A stretch of DNA of 8,057 bases from Chitinivibrionales bacterium (lineage in GTDB: Bacteria > Fibrobacterota > Chitinivibrionia > Chitinivibrionales > FEN-1185), in NCBI GenBank assembly GCA_028718065.1, contig JAQUMP010000137.1, positions 1-8,057 on the forward strand. Direction: 5' to 3'. A model generated the notes under the pieces. That model saw nothing but the letters and a program-made list of their open reading frames with translations, had not been told where the DNA came from and did not search any database. The position numbers and the translations under genes are program-made. This document shows positions 1 through 6,397 of this stretch, piece after piece. Within the stretch, counting starts at the first letter, position 1; the number at the start of each line of letters is the position of its first letter.

Positions 1-495
1 GCCTCCCAGGATGCCGGAAAAATCCAGGGAGCGGGCGTCTTTACAAAGTGCAAACAAGCAGAGCAGCAGCACCGGTTCGGCCAAGGCCGAAAAAAAGACC
101 TCACGGCTCGCGCCCATGCCCTCGAAGGCCGACCCGGTATCGAGCGCGGCGACAACCGTAAAAAAGCGCGCCAGGCCCAGCAGATAGACAAAGACCAGAA
201 TATCGCCTTTAAACGACAGCGGCGCGCCCAGGCGTCCGAGCGGCAGGATGCAGAGGGCGCCCAACAAGCCGGCCAGGCAAACGATCGGCCCGGCCTTAAA
301 AACCCAGGTGGTGGTGCGGCTATAGACCGCGCCTTTGCGGAGCAGCTTGACAATATCATAATAGGGCTGCACAAGCGGCGGGCCGTTGCGGCCCGCAAAA
401 AAGGCCTTTACTTTGGTAATAATGCCGAGCATGAGCGGTGCGCCGCAGAGGCCCAGCGACACGGCAAGCAGGGCATGCAAGTTTAGCGGGGCCAT
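1..495 (-). CDS. hyfC: HyfC/HycD-like membrane subunit (NuoH family), 3' end cut by window
   Basis: Membrane subunit related to HyfC/HycD of hydrogenase-4 and formate hydrogenlyase and to NuoH of complex I. In these complexes it anchors the peripheral redox arm to the antiporter-like subunits. The visible 165 codons from the ATG at 495 show alternating hydrophobic helices. They carry the family signature GRNGPPLVQPYYD (residues 35-47), followed by a KLLRKG stretch, and EGMGASRE (125-132) with a conserved membrane Glu in ALAEP (about 140), matching the SREV...EP region of NuoH/HycD. A normal family member is about 310-320 residues, so roughly half is missing beyond base 1. The start overlaps the end of the upstream antiporter gene by 13 bases, and a GGGGG run lies 7-8 bases before the ATG inside that gene, indicating translational coupling. 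The catalytic subunits are outside the window, so a true NiFe hydrogenase cannot be told from a hydrogenase-related complex lacking the metal site. Confidence 0.87.
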   Translation of the reverse strand, partial: MAPLNLHALLAVSLGLCGAPLMLGIITKVKAFFAGRNGPPLVQPYYDIVKLLRKGAVYSRTTTWVFKAGPIVCLAGLLGALCILPLGRLGAPLSFKGDILVFVYLLGLARFFTVVAALDTGSAFEGMGASREVFFSALAEPVLLLCLFALCKDARSLDFSGILGG

Positions 496-2483
496 AAAAA
501 TACCCCCATCAGCGTCAGCAGCAAGGTCGCGGCGATATACAGGACATAATAATTTACCTTGCCGCCCTGCAACCACCGCAGGCGTTTAAGGGCCTTTTCA
601 ACCTGCCGAAAAAGCGGCGTGTAAACGCGCTCCAGCGCCAGATCAGGTACGTGCGTTGTAAATTCGGCCTGCATCGGAAAAAGGCCTTGCGCAAAATGGG
701 CGCGTTTATGAGGGCGGAGCGCCAAGGCGAAGAAACTCACCAGCGGATCGGCAAACGACGAGGCGGTGTATTGCATAGACGGCTTGGGATTACCATAACC
801 GCAACCCCAGGTTTCAGATGAGCGCACGTTGCGCCGGGAAAGCAGACGGCGGCGCACCGCCGTAATGATTGCAATTAAAAGCGCCGCAACAACAAAAACC
901 ACGGCGACGGCGATGAGGGTAGTGCGCATATTGTCAAGTACTGGCGCAATCCCCGCCGCGGTGCCGCCCGCAAGCAGCCCAATCGGCGCCTCCGCCAGGT
1001 TTATGACAAAGCCGAAACCAAGGCCGATACCAACGCAGAGCAAACTTAAAATGACCATGGGCATGAGCATTAAGCGGCCGGGCTCGGAAACTTCTTTGTC
1101 AAGCTTTACGCGCGCCTGCCCCAAAAAAACAATGCCGAAGGCCTTGGTAAAGCAGGCCAGCGCAAGGCCGCCGATGAGCGCCAGGCCGAACACGACCGCC
1201 ACCGCGGCAAGCAGCAATGGCTTGCCGCCCGCGGTTAAGCCGGCAAAGGCGGCGTTATAAATAAGGAACTCAGAAATAAAACCATTCAAGGGCGGCAGTC
1301 CGCAGATCGCCACGGCGCCAATCAAAAAGCAGAGGGCCGTCACGGGCATGCGTTTAAGCAGGCCGCCCAGCCGGTCGAGCGCCAGTGTTCCTGTTTTGTT
1401 AAGCACGCAGCCGGCGCTTAAAAACAGGAGTCCTTTAAACAGGGCATGGTTTACAACATGCAAAAGCGCCCCGGCGAACCCGAGCGCCGCCAGCGCCGGA
1501 ATGCGGTAATGCACGCCCAGGAGCCCGCATCCCAGGCCCAGCGTAATGATCCCGATGTTTTCCACGCTGTGATAGGCTAAAAGTCGTTTTAAATCGTGCT
1601 GGCCGAGCGCCAGCAAAACGCCCAGGACTCCCGAAACGCCGCCGAGCACAACGAGCAGCGCCCCCCACCAGGCCGGCGGAAAAGGGAGAATGCTGATGGC
1701 GCGCATAATGCCGTAGATTCCCATTTTAATCATGATACCCGACATGACCGCCGATACGTGGCTGGGCGCGGCCGGATGCGCCTCGGGCAACCACACGTGA
1801 AACGGAAAGAAACCGGCCTTGGAACCGAACCCCACCAGCGCGGTGCAAAACAAAATGGCGGCAGCACTCTTGGAGAATTTAAAACCGACCCAGGTCTGCA
1901 TGTCGGTTGAACCGGCACAAAAGCCGGCTGTCAAGAAAAATACCAGCAAAAAAAGCATACCGATATGGGTGGCGACAAGGTAAATCCAGCCGGCATTGCG
2001 TACCGCAGCATGTTCGTGGTCGAAGATAACCAAAAAGAACGAGGCCAGGGACATGACCTCCCAGGAAATTAAAAAAAGCACGCTGTCGGAGGCGATAACA
2101 ACCACGACCATGGCGGCGCTGAGCAGGTTATAGAAGCACCAGTGCAAACCGAGATTTTTAGTTTTGCCGTAGGGGCGCAGGTATTCCATTCCGTAAAATG
2201 CGGCAAGCGTGGTGAGGACAAAAAGCGGCGCCAAAAAAAAGGCCCCCAGCGCGTCCAATTTAACGCTCAAGGCGCCGAGGGGAACACTCCAGGCGCCGTG
2301 CCATTGCGCCGGCCCGATGTTTACAAACGACAACACCGTTCCTGCCAGTCCGAAAAGGCCTCCGCCAAGCGCGGCCGAACCGCCAAAAAAAGAGGCAAGG
2401 GGCGCGCGTTTGCCGGCGCATGCGGCGCAAAGGGCCCCGACCAGATAAATAACCAGGGCGCATCCGATGAGTGTAAGCGTCAT
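483..2483 (-). CDS. hyfB: HyfB-like proton-translocating antiporter subunit of a hydrogenase-4-type complex
   Basis: A 666-residue polytopic membrane protein of the NuoL/M/N-MrpA proton-conducting family, closest in layout and length to HyfB of hydrogenase-4 (about 670 residues). It would move protons or sodium ions across the inner membrane, driven by the attached redox or hydrogenase module. Visible hallmarks are the TM5 glutamate in WEVMS (E142), a lysine in GSKAGFFPFHVWLPEAHP (K222), K253 in MIKMGIYG, and HVVNHALFKG (342-351), whose H and K line the antiporter channel in relatives. GLPPLNGFISEF lies near 395-406. The C-terminal part has the TWGCGY...MQYTASSFADP motif (558-580) typical of HyfB/HycC rather than NuoL, then a cytoplasmic loop and a last helix (about 644-663). 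Its ATG shares an ATGA overlap with the stop of the EIIA/HTH gene upstream, and its own stop lies inside hyfC, so three genes form one operon. No strong ribosome binding site precedes the ATG, which fits coupled translation. Confidence 0.92.
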   Translation of the reverse strand: MTLTLIGCALVIYLVGALCAACAGKRAPLASFFGGSAALGGGLFGLAGTVLSFVNIGPAQWHGAWSVPLGALSVKLDALGAFFLAPLFVLTTLAAFYGMEYLRPYGKTKNLGLHWCFYNLLSAAMVVVVIASDSVLFLISWEVMSLASFFLVIFDHEHAAVRNAGWIYLVATHIGMLFLLVFFLTAGFCAGSTDMQTWVGFKFSKSAAAILFCTALVGFGSKAGFFPFHVWLPEAHPAAPSHVSAVMSGIMIKMGIYGIMRAISILPFPPAWWGALLVVLGGVSGVLGVLLALGQHDLKRLLAYHSVENIGIITLGLGCGLLGVHYRIPALAALGFAGALLHVVNHALFKGLLFLSAGCVLNKTGTLALDRLGGLLKRMPVTALCFLIGAVAICGLPPLNGFISEFLIYNAAFAGLTAGGKPLLLAAVAVVFGLALIGGLALACFTKAFGIVFLGQARVKLDKEVSEPGRLMLMPMVILSLLCVGIGLGFGFVINLAEAPIGLLAGGTAAGIAPVLDNMRTTLIAVAVVFVVAALLIAIITAVRRRLLSRRNVRSSETWGCGYGNPKPSMQYTASSFADPLVSFFALALRPHKRAHFAQGLFPMQAEFTTHVPDLALERVYTPLFRQVEKALKRLRWLQGGKVNYYVLYIAATLLLTLMGVFLWPR

Positions 2484-3184
2484 GGCAGCGGCCCTGCGGG
2501 CGCAGCGGAAGGAATCAGCGTATTCTCCGCGGTCCGGACCGTTTTGATTATTTCGCCGGCTTGTCCGCGTCCGGCGAGCGCGCTTTGCACGGCGGAATTA
2601 TGCAGCAGAAACGAGAGCCGCGCCAGGAGATGCAAATGCACGCGCACGGTGGTGCTAATAAGCGTAAAGAGCGTGTCCACCGGCCGGCCGTCGAGGGCGC
2701 TAAAATCCACCGGCGTCTTTAAAAAGCTCAGGACCACCAGCGGCTTTTCGATATTCAGGACAACGGGGTTGCGGACATGCGGAATGGCAATACCGTTGCC
2801 GATTGCCGTGGAAGCGAGCAGCTCGCGCGCCATCAGCGCGGCCAGCAAGGCCTCTTTGTCAAGCCCTTGGGGGCCTTGAATGGCCTCAACGACGGCCTTG
2901 AGCACGGATTGCTTATCGCCGCCGTCAAGACCAAAATAAACGCCGCCTTCAGCCAGGGCGTCGCCCAGCGTAGGCGGGATCATTGTCGCATCCGACAAGG
3001 CTCCCATGACCTCCGGCGATACCGTTATGTTTTTGGCTATGGCCCACTCAAACAGTTCCACGCGATTAAAAAGGTACGATTTGCCGACCGGGTAGGCCGG
3101 AATCTCTTTTTTCCGTATGAGGCGATAGACCGCGGATTCGGAGAGCTTTAAAAGCCGGCTGGCTTCTTTTACCGTCAACTGCAT
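2480..3184 (-). CDS. Excisionase/MerR-type HTH fused to PTS EIIA (PtsN-like) domain
   Basis: A two-domain regulator of about 234 residues. Residues 1-48 are an excisionase-family winged helix (LTVKEASRLLKLSESAVYRL, then RKKEIPAYPVGKSYLF...ELFEWA). After a linker, residues about 70-210 are a fructose/nitrogen-type PTS EIIA domain with the phosphorylation motif GNGIAIPH (His136), PVDFSALDGRPVDTLFTL and HLHLLARLSFLLHN, all typical of PtsN. The likely role is sensing phosphate flow through the PTS and either binding DNA or touching a partner protein accordingly. The operon suggests the target is the Hyf-type membrane complex; this is inference. I choose the ATG at 3184. An in-frame TTG at 3193 would add three residues (MNA) outside the HTH alignment, while AAGAAG lies 9 bases before the ATG. 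The last codon overlaps the hyfB start as ATGA. No EIIB or EIIC gene is visible, so a sugar-transport role is unlikely. Confidence 0.9.
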   Translation of the reverse strand: MQLTVKEASRLLKLSESAVYRLIRKKEIPAYPVGKSYLFNRVELFEWAIAKNITVSPEVMGALSDATMIPPTLGDALAEGGVYFGLDGGDKQSVLKAVVEAIQGPQGLDKEALLAALMARELLASTAIGNGIAIPHVRNPVVLNIEKPLVVLSFLKTPVDFSALDGRPVDTLFTLISTTVRVHLHLLARLSFLLHNSAVQSALAGRGQAGEIIKTVRTAENTLIPSAAPAGPLP

Positions 3185-3264
3185 TGCATTCAACTTCTTA
3201 CTGGCTTAATTGTCTAAATAAAAAGAGCTAAAATATACATTTTTTCAAAACTAAAATCTATAGG

Positions 3265-3283
3265 AAAGGGCTCGCCGCCCTTT
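3265..3283. repeat. Perfect 7-bp inverted repeat (AAAGGGC / GCCCTTT)
   Basis: The arms AAAGGGC and GCCCTTT surround a 5-base loop (TCGCC). It is GC-rich in an AT-rich setting. On neither strand is it followed by a clean T-run, so it is not a standard intrinsic terminator. It may be a leader hairpin of the EIIA/hyf mRNA, a protein-binding site, or part of a dispersed repeat together with the similar hairpin at 3407-3424. Confidence 0.75.
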
Positions 3284-3305
3284 ATATCCGGTATGGAAAA
3301 TGCTT

Positions 3306-3311
3306 ATTATA
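3306..3311 (-). promoter_or_regulatory. Candidate -10 box for the EIIA/hyf operon
   Basis: On the minus strand this is a perfect TATAAT preceded by TTGGC. No good -35 hexamer lies 16-18 bases upstream; a TTGACA at 3357-3352 is too distant to pair with it. If used, it gives a leader of roughly 110 bases before the EIIA start, and the hairpin at 3265-3283 would lie in that leader. Weak evidence. Confidence 0.3.
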
Positions 3312-3406
3312 GCCAAAACATTAAGAGTGTTTTGCCGCCCTAAGTATCTAATGTCAATTATACTATCATTCTTTTAGCTACAACAAGTATTTTCATTACG
3401 GGGTTT

Positions 3407-3424
3407 TAGGGGCAGCCGCCCCTA
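3407..3424. repeat. Perfect 7-bp inverted repeat (TAGGGGC / GCCCCTA)
   Basis: The arms TAGGGGC and GCCCCTA surround an AGCC loop, about 50 bases before the NtrC-family start codon. It shares the GCCGCCC core and a nearby downstream CCGG with the hairpin at 3265-3283. It would fall in the 5' leader of the plus-strand mRNA if transcription starts near 3370. Function unknown; no T-run follows. Confidence 0.75.
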
Positions 3425-3475
3425 CCGGAAAAAAATTAAGCCAACCCTTTCCAGAAAGTATTTTTTAAAGAAATT

Positions 3476-4897
3476 ATGTCAGAAAAATCCAACCACGATA
3501 AGATTATATTAGTAATTTCAGGCGACGCAGACTTAAGGGCCGAAATTATAAACAGTTCCCCGCCCAAGGGTTATCGCATCGTGAGCGCGGACTCGGCCGA
3601 AAACGCCATCGCTATTGTTAAGCAAGAAACCATGGCGATCGTGTTTTTAGATTGCGACATCATCCAGAAGCAGGAGATGGACCTGGTCAGTTTCATTAAA
3701 ACCGGCAGCCCCCAGATCGAAATCATCATCCTGGCAACCATCGGCCAAATCGACGCCGCCACGGCCGCGCTTAAAAACGGCGCGTCGTTTTACCTTATCA
3801 AGCCTATAGCCGCCGGCGACATCGCCATCGTGCTCACCAAGCTTTCCCTGCGCGTCAACCGCGGGCTGGAACAGGAAGCGCTGGAACAGCAGGCGCTCGC
3901 CGACCTTATGGCGGGCAATCCCGTCATGGAAAAGGCCCTGCGGCTGGCCATAAAGATCGCGCCCACCTCAAGCTCCGTGCTCATCGCGGGCGAAAGCGGG
4001 ACCGGCAAGGAATTTTTCGCGCGCATCATTCACCGCTTGTCAAAGCGGCTCGACGGCGCCTTTATCGCCATCAACTGCGGCGGCGTTCCCGACACTCTTT
4101 TCGAAAGCGAATTTTTCGGCTATAAAAAAGGCGCCTTTACGGGCGCGGAGCGCGATAAACCGGGCCTGGTGGAGGCGGCGCACCTCGGCACGCTTTTTCT
4201 GGACGAAGTCGGCGAACTCTCGCCGGCGGCCCAGGTAAAACTGCTGCGGTTTTTGCAGGAAAAAAGCTTCCGGCGCATCGGCGAAACCATCCTGCGCAGC
4301 GTCAACACGCGCGTGATCGCGGCCTCCAACAAAGACCTGGCCCAGCTCGTGCAAAAGGGCGCTTTCCGCGAGGACCTCTATTTTCGGCTCAATGTTTTTT
4401 CGCTTTTCCTGCCGCCGCTGCGGCAGCGCAAGGAGACCATTCCCAACCTCATCCGGCTCTTTGTGCATCGCAACAATACGGCGCTGGATAAACACGTCAA
4501 TAAAATCTCCAAATCGGCCGAAATGCTCCTGGCCGCCTATGATTATCCGGGCAACATCCGCGAGCTGGAAAATATCATCGAGCATGCGGTGGTCCTGGCG
4601 GACGGCGAGGAAATCACCGACAAAGACCTGCCGGAAATCGTGCGCATCAACCGCCGCCTCCTGGTGAGCACCGTACCGGCCACGGCGGCGCTTCCCGGCG
4701 CCCCTCCCGCGGACGCCGCCCTTGCAACGGCCCCGCCCCAGGAAAGCATTACCCTGGCCGACCTCGAGCGCGACCATATCCGCGCAGCGCTTGACAAATA
4801 CAAAGACAATTATACTATTATTTCCCGCACGCTCGGGATTTCGCGTTCAACCCTCTGGCGAAAGATGAAAGAGTATGGCCTTAAACGAACCAAATAG
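3476..4897 (+). CDS. Sigma-54-dependent NtrC-family transcriptional activator with degenerate receiver
   Basis: A 473-residue enhancer-binding activator of sigma-54 RNA polymerase. It has three domains: an N-terminal receiver (about 8-125), an AAA+ ATPase (about 145-385) and a Fis-type HTH (about 427-470). ATPase landmarks are Walker A GESGTGKE (172-179), the sigma-54-contacting GAFTGA loop (219-224), Walker B LFLDEVGEL (240-248), the arginine-finger region REDLYFRLNVF (298-308) and sensor II YPGNIRELEN (356-365). An Ala/Pro-rich linker (about 399-423) leads to the HTH. The receiver keeps the phospho-acceptor position D59 in VFLDCD and K109 in LIKP. The Mg-binding acid pair of the first strand is replaced by SG (ILVISGDADL), the usual MP after the Asp is absent, and the switch Thr position reads Ala (ILATIG). 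Phosphorylation by a normal kinase is therefore doubtful. Only a weak AAAG precedes the ATG. No sensor kinase is adjacent. Targets are unknown; the divergent hyf operon is a possible one. Confidence 0.95.
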   Translation: MSEKSNHDKIILVISGDADLRAEIINSSPPKGYRIVSADSAENAIAIVKQETMAIVFLDCDIIQKQEMDLVSFIKTGSPQIEIIILATIGQIDAATAALKNGASFYLIKPIAAGDIAIVLTKLSLRVNRGLEQEALEQQALADLMAGNPVMEKALRLAIKIAPTSSSVLIAGESGTGKEFFARIIHRLSKRLDGAFIAINCGGVPDTLFESEFFGYKKGAFTGAERDKPGLVEAAHLGTLFLDEVGELSPAAQVKLLRFLQEKSFRRIGETILRSVNTRVIAASNKDLAQLVQKGAFREDLYFRLNVFSLFLPPLRQRKETIPNLIRLFVHRNNTALDKHVNKISKSAEMLLAAYDYPGNIRELENIIEHAVVLADGEEITDKDLPEIVRINRRLLVSTVPATAALPGAPPADAALATAPPQESITLADLERDHIRAALDKYKDNYTIISRTLGISRSTLWRKMKEYGLKRTK

Positions 4898-5312
4898 CGG
4901 CGCCGGGCATTGCGCCATCCGGGTGTATTACGAAGACACCGACTGCGGCAACGTGGTCTATTACGCCAATTACCTCAGTTACATGGAGCGCGGCCGCACC
5001 GAACTCATGCGTCAGCAGGGCATTCATCTGGCGGAGTTCCACCGCAGCGGCTGCATCTTCATTGTGTCGGAAGCGCACGTAAAATACCATTCCTCCGCGC
5101 GCTACGACGACCTTTTAGACGTGGAAACCTGCGTGAGCGAGGTTTCCGGCGCGTCGCTGCGCTTTATAAGTCGCATAAGTAAAGCAGACGGCGCCGTGCT
5201 GGTTTCGGGCGAGGTGCGCCTGGCCTGCGTTAACGCCCGCGGCGACGTGCAGCGCGTGCCCGAAAAAATCGTGCAGAAACTTACGGCGATAAAAAAGACG
5301 GGTGTTATTTAA
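4875..5312 (+). CDS. ybgC: YbgC-type acyl-CoA thioesterase (4HBT hot-dog fold)
   Basis: A 145-residue cytoplasmic hot-dog thioesterase that hydrolyses acyl-CoA (or acyl-ACP) thioesters. The N-terminal signature RVYYEDTDCGNVVYYANYL (16-34) matches YbgC, with D23 aligned to the catalytic Asp18 of E. coli YbgC. ERGRTELMR follows at about 38-46, and the length is normal for the family. The family's YHA is YYA here, so the His next to the catalytic helix is replaced by Tyr (Y30), a substitution also compatible with the family. The ATG overlaps the end of the NtrC-family gene by 23 bases, and GAAAGAG just upstream can serve as ribosome binding site, so the two are probably co-transcribed. YbgC often sits before tolQRA-pal; no Tol genes follow here. 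The link to the regulator is positional only. Confidence 0.9.
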   Translation: MALNEPNSGAGHCAIRVYYEDTDCGNVVYYANYLSYMERGRTELMRQQGIHLAEFHRSGCIFIVSEAHVKYHSSARYDDLLDVETCVSEVSGASLRFISRISKADGAVLVSGEVRLACVNARGDVQRVPEKIVQKLTAIKKTGVI

Positions 5313-5328
5313 AGCGGCCGGGCCGTTT
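5312..5328. terminator. Short hairpin between convergent genes, possible bidirectional terminator
   Basis: AAGCGGC, a CGG loop and GCCGTTT form a 7-bp stem including one G-T wobble. It begins at the last base of the thioesterase stop codon and lies 8 bases before the end of the convergent CsgG-like gene. The A-rich and T-rich flanks give a short T-run on each strand (TTT on plus; CTTTAAAT on minus). The T-tract is short, so termination efficiency is uncertain. Confidence 0.5.
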
Positions 5329-5335
5329 GTCCGCG

Positions 5336-6193
5336 CTACTGCAAGGCCAATCCCTTTTCACTGAGACGCGAATATTTAATGCCCTTGGCAATAAGCGCGA
5401 CCGAAAAAACATGGCTGGTCAGCCCGACAAGAAGCTGCGCGGTATTGGAAGCTCCCCAGCTTTTCTGGCCCGAATGCGCCTCCACGAAAGGGGCGATCGT
5501 AAAAACCCAGCCGATGGCGTCCAACGGAAAACCCCAGCAATAGCAGACTACTTTTTTGTGCGACGCCCAGTCGGAAAAAGAGGACATGCCGGAGGCTTTA
5601 TAGTTCTGCCAGTAACTGTCCGGGATGCCGGCCGCCAGCCAGGGCGCAACGGTCGACGTTGCCGGGGGCGTTTCGCCGGCGCCGATCGAAGCGACCGGGG
5701 CCTTTTTCGCAACGGTCAAGTCCGCGGGCAGGCCGGAAAATAAGCGTGCGGCGTTGTGGATGGTTACTTTCATCACATCGGTCAAGCCGCAGGCCTCGCA
5801 GTCTTCGGCCACGTTTGTTTCGATTTTCCCGGTCGCAACGTCCACCATGCGAATGTTGACCGAATACAGTTCGGCTACTTTGTCAATGCTACCGACGACG
5901 ATTTTCCGCACGCCGATCAATTGCCCGATCTGCACGGCGCATTCCGTATTGGTGCAGCCGGTCTGTTGAAAACCCTGCTCTTTTAAAATTTCCTCCATTT
6001 TCGACCGCTCGATCACGCTGAATTTTCCGGTGTTGACCAATTCCATTCTCAGCCGGTTGGACAAGCCGCCCAGGTCGCCTGCGGCAATGCCGTTGCCGTC
6101 GAGCTCTAAAACCGCGATGTTGATTGCTTTGGTTTGTTGGGAATACGCCAGGCCGCAAATGCCTAAAACAAGGAGCAGACAGACAATTCTCAT
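5336..6193 (-). CDS. Exported CsgG-domain protein (curli assembly-like), function unknown
   Basis: A 285-residue exported protein. Residues 1-18 are a Sec signal peptide (short basic start, LLLVLGICGLAYS, predicted cut before QQ). The cysteines there do not form a lipobox, so a lipoprotein is unlikely. Residues about 23-150 form a CsgG/TolB-N-like alpha/beta domain: INIAVLELDGNGI, then LSNRLRMELVNTGKFSVIER, KMEEILKEQGFQ, GCTNTECAVQIGQLIGV (C80, C85), VVGSIDKV and VNIRMVDVATGKI. The last 100 residues have a Pro/Ala-rich linker (about 165-190) and two hydrophobic stretches (about 215-238 and 250-270) that may be membrane-associated. Such proteins occur widely in Gram-negative-type bacteria, often without curli genes, and their job is not established. 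A second cysteine pair (C132, C135) could be structural. The start is supported by AAAGG about 8 bases upstream. The gene stands alone, convergent to the thioesterase gene. Confidence 0.8.
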   Translation of the reverse strand: MRIVCLLLVLGICGLAYSQQTKAINIAVLELDGNGIAAGDLGGLSNRLRMELVNTGKFSVIERSKMEEILKEQGFQQTGCTNTECAVQIGQLIGVRKIVVGSIDKVAELYSVNIRMVDVATGKIETNVAEDCEACGLTDVMKVTIHNAARLFSGLPADLTVAKKAPVASIGAGETPPATSTVAPWLAAGIPDSYWQNYKASGMSSFSDWASHKKVVCYCWGFPLDAIGWVFTIAPFVEAHSGQKSWGASNTAQLLVGLTSHVFSVALIAKGIKYSRLSEKGLALQ

Positions 6194-6228
6194 GATATCG
6201 CCTTTGCAAGAATGGATAGCGCCGGTTT

Positions 6229-6248
6229 TGCCGTTTGAGTAAACGGCA
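6229..6248. repeat. Perfect 8-bp inverted repeat upstream of the CsgG-like gene
   Basis: TGCCGTTT, a GAGT loop and AAACGGCA. It lies 36 bases before the CsgG-like start, so it would be in the 5' leader of that minus-strand mRNA or act as an operator. Reading on the minus strand, AAAACC rather than a T-run follows, so it is not a clear terminator. Possible minus-strand promoter boxes lie just upstream: TTGCCC at 6285-6280 and TAAATT at 6261-6256, spacer 18. They are weak matches. Confidence 0.6.
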
Positions 6249-6363
6249 GGGTTAAAATTTACATTTTGGGAGGAGGGAAGGGCAAAAAGGGGAATTGAAA
6301 GAAAGATAACCTACCAACAACCTCCGGTCATCAATCGCCTGAACGATAGTGCAATCTTTTCTG

Positions 6364-6392
6364 TTGCATTTATGTCAAATATGACATATTAT
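6364..6392 (+). promoter_or_regulatory. Candidate promoter and operator of the toxin-antitoxin locus
   Basis: TTGCAT (6364-6369) and TATTAT (6387-6392) are 17 bases apart and resemble sigma-70 -35 and -10 boxes (3/6 and 5/6 matches). Between and over them is the perfect inverted repeat TATGTCA-AATA-TGACATA (6371-6388). A palindrome at this place is the usual binding site through which XRE-type antitoxins repress their own operon. Transcription would begin at or just before the toxin ATG at 6398, which has no ribosome binding site, so a nearly leaderless mRNA is possible. Confidence 0.55.
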
Positions 6393-6397
6393 ATACT

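Larger units (their letters stand above)
3185..3475. other. AT-rich divergent intergenic region
   Basis: No open reading frame of note lies here. The region separates the divergent EIIA/hyf operon and the NtrC-family gene, so promoters for both should lie in it. It is clearly richer in A and T than the flanking genes, apart from two GC-rich hairpins (3265-3283 and 3407-3424) and a third unpaired copy of their GCCGCCCT core near 3333-3341. I looked for sigma-54 boxes (GG and GC spaced 10 apart in TGGC...TTGC context) on both strands and saw no convincing match. Confidence 0.7.
6194..6397. other. Intergenic region between CsgG-like gene and the toxin remnant
   Basis: No gene seen. It contains the hairpin at 6229-6248, a purine-rich run on the plus strand at about 6268-6306, and the promoter/operator of the toxin-antitoxin locus at its right end (6364-6397). 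It should hold divergent promoters for the CsgG-like gene and the antitoxin transcript. Confidence 0.6.

Noticed and set aside
2142..2879. Long plus-strand frame across the hyfB/EIIA junction
   Set aside because: Composition is Lys/Arg/Pro-rich with no family resemblance, and it lies opposite two genes with clear conserved motifs; an antisense shadow in GC-rich DNA.
3185..3193. TTG start for the EIIA/HTH gene at 3193
   Set aside because: An in-frame ATG nine bases later (3184) starts directly at the HTH domain and has better spacing to AAGAAG.
3265..3283. Intrinsic terminator or attenuator before the EIIA/hyf operon
   Set aside because: The stem is good but neither strand has a following run of T.
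3185..3475. Sigma-54 promoter for the divergent operons
   Set aside because: No TGGC/TTGC pair with correct spacing was found on either strand.
4040..4777. Long minus-strand frame opposite the NtrC-family ATPase domain
   Set aside because: No recognisable domain; it is antisense to Walker A, GAFTGA and Walker B motifs that fix the real frame.
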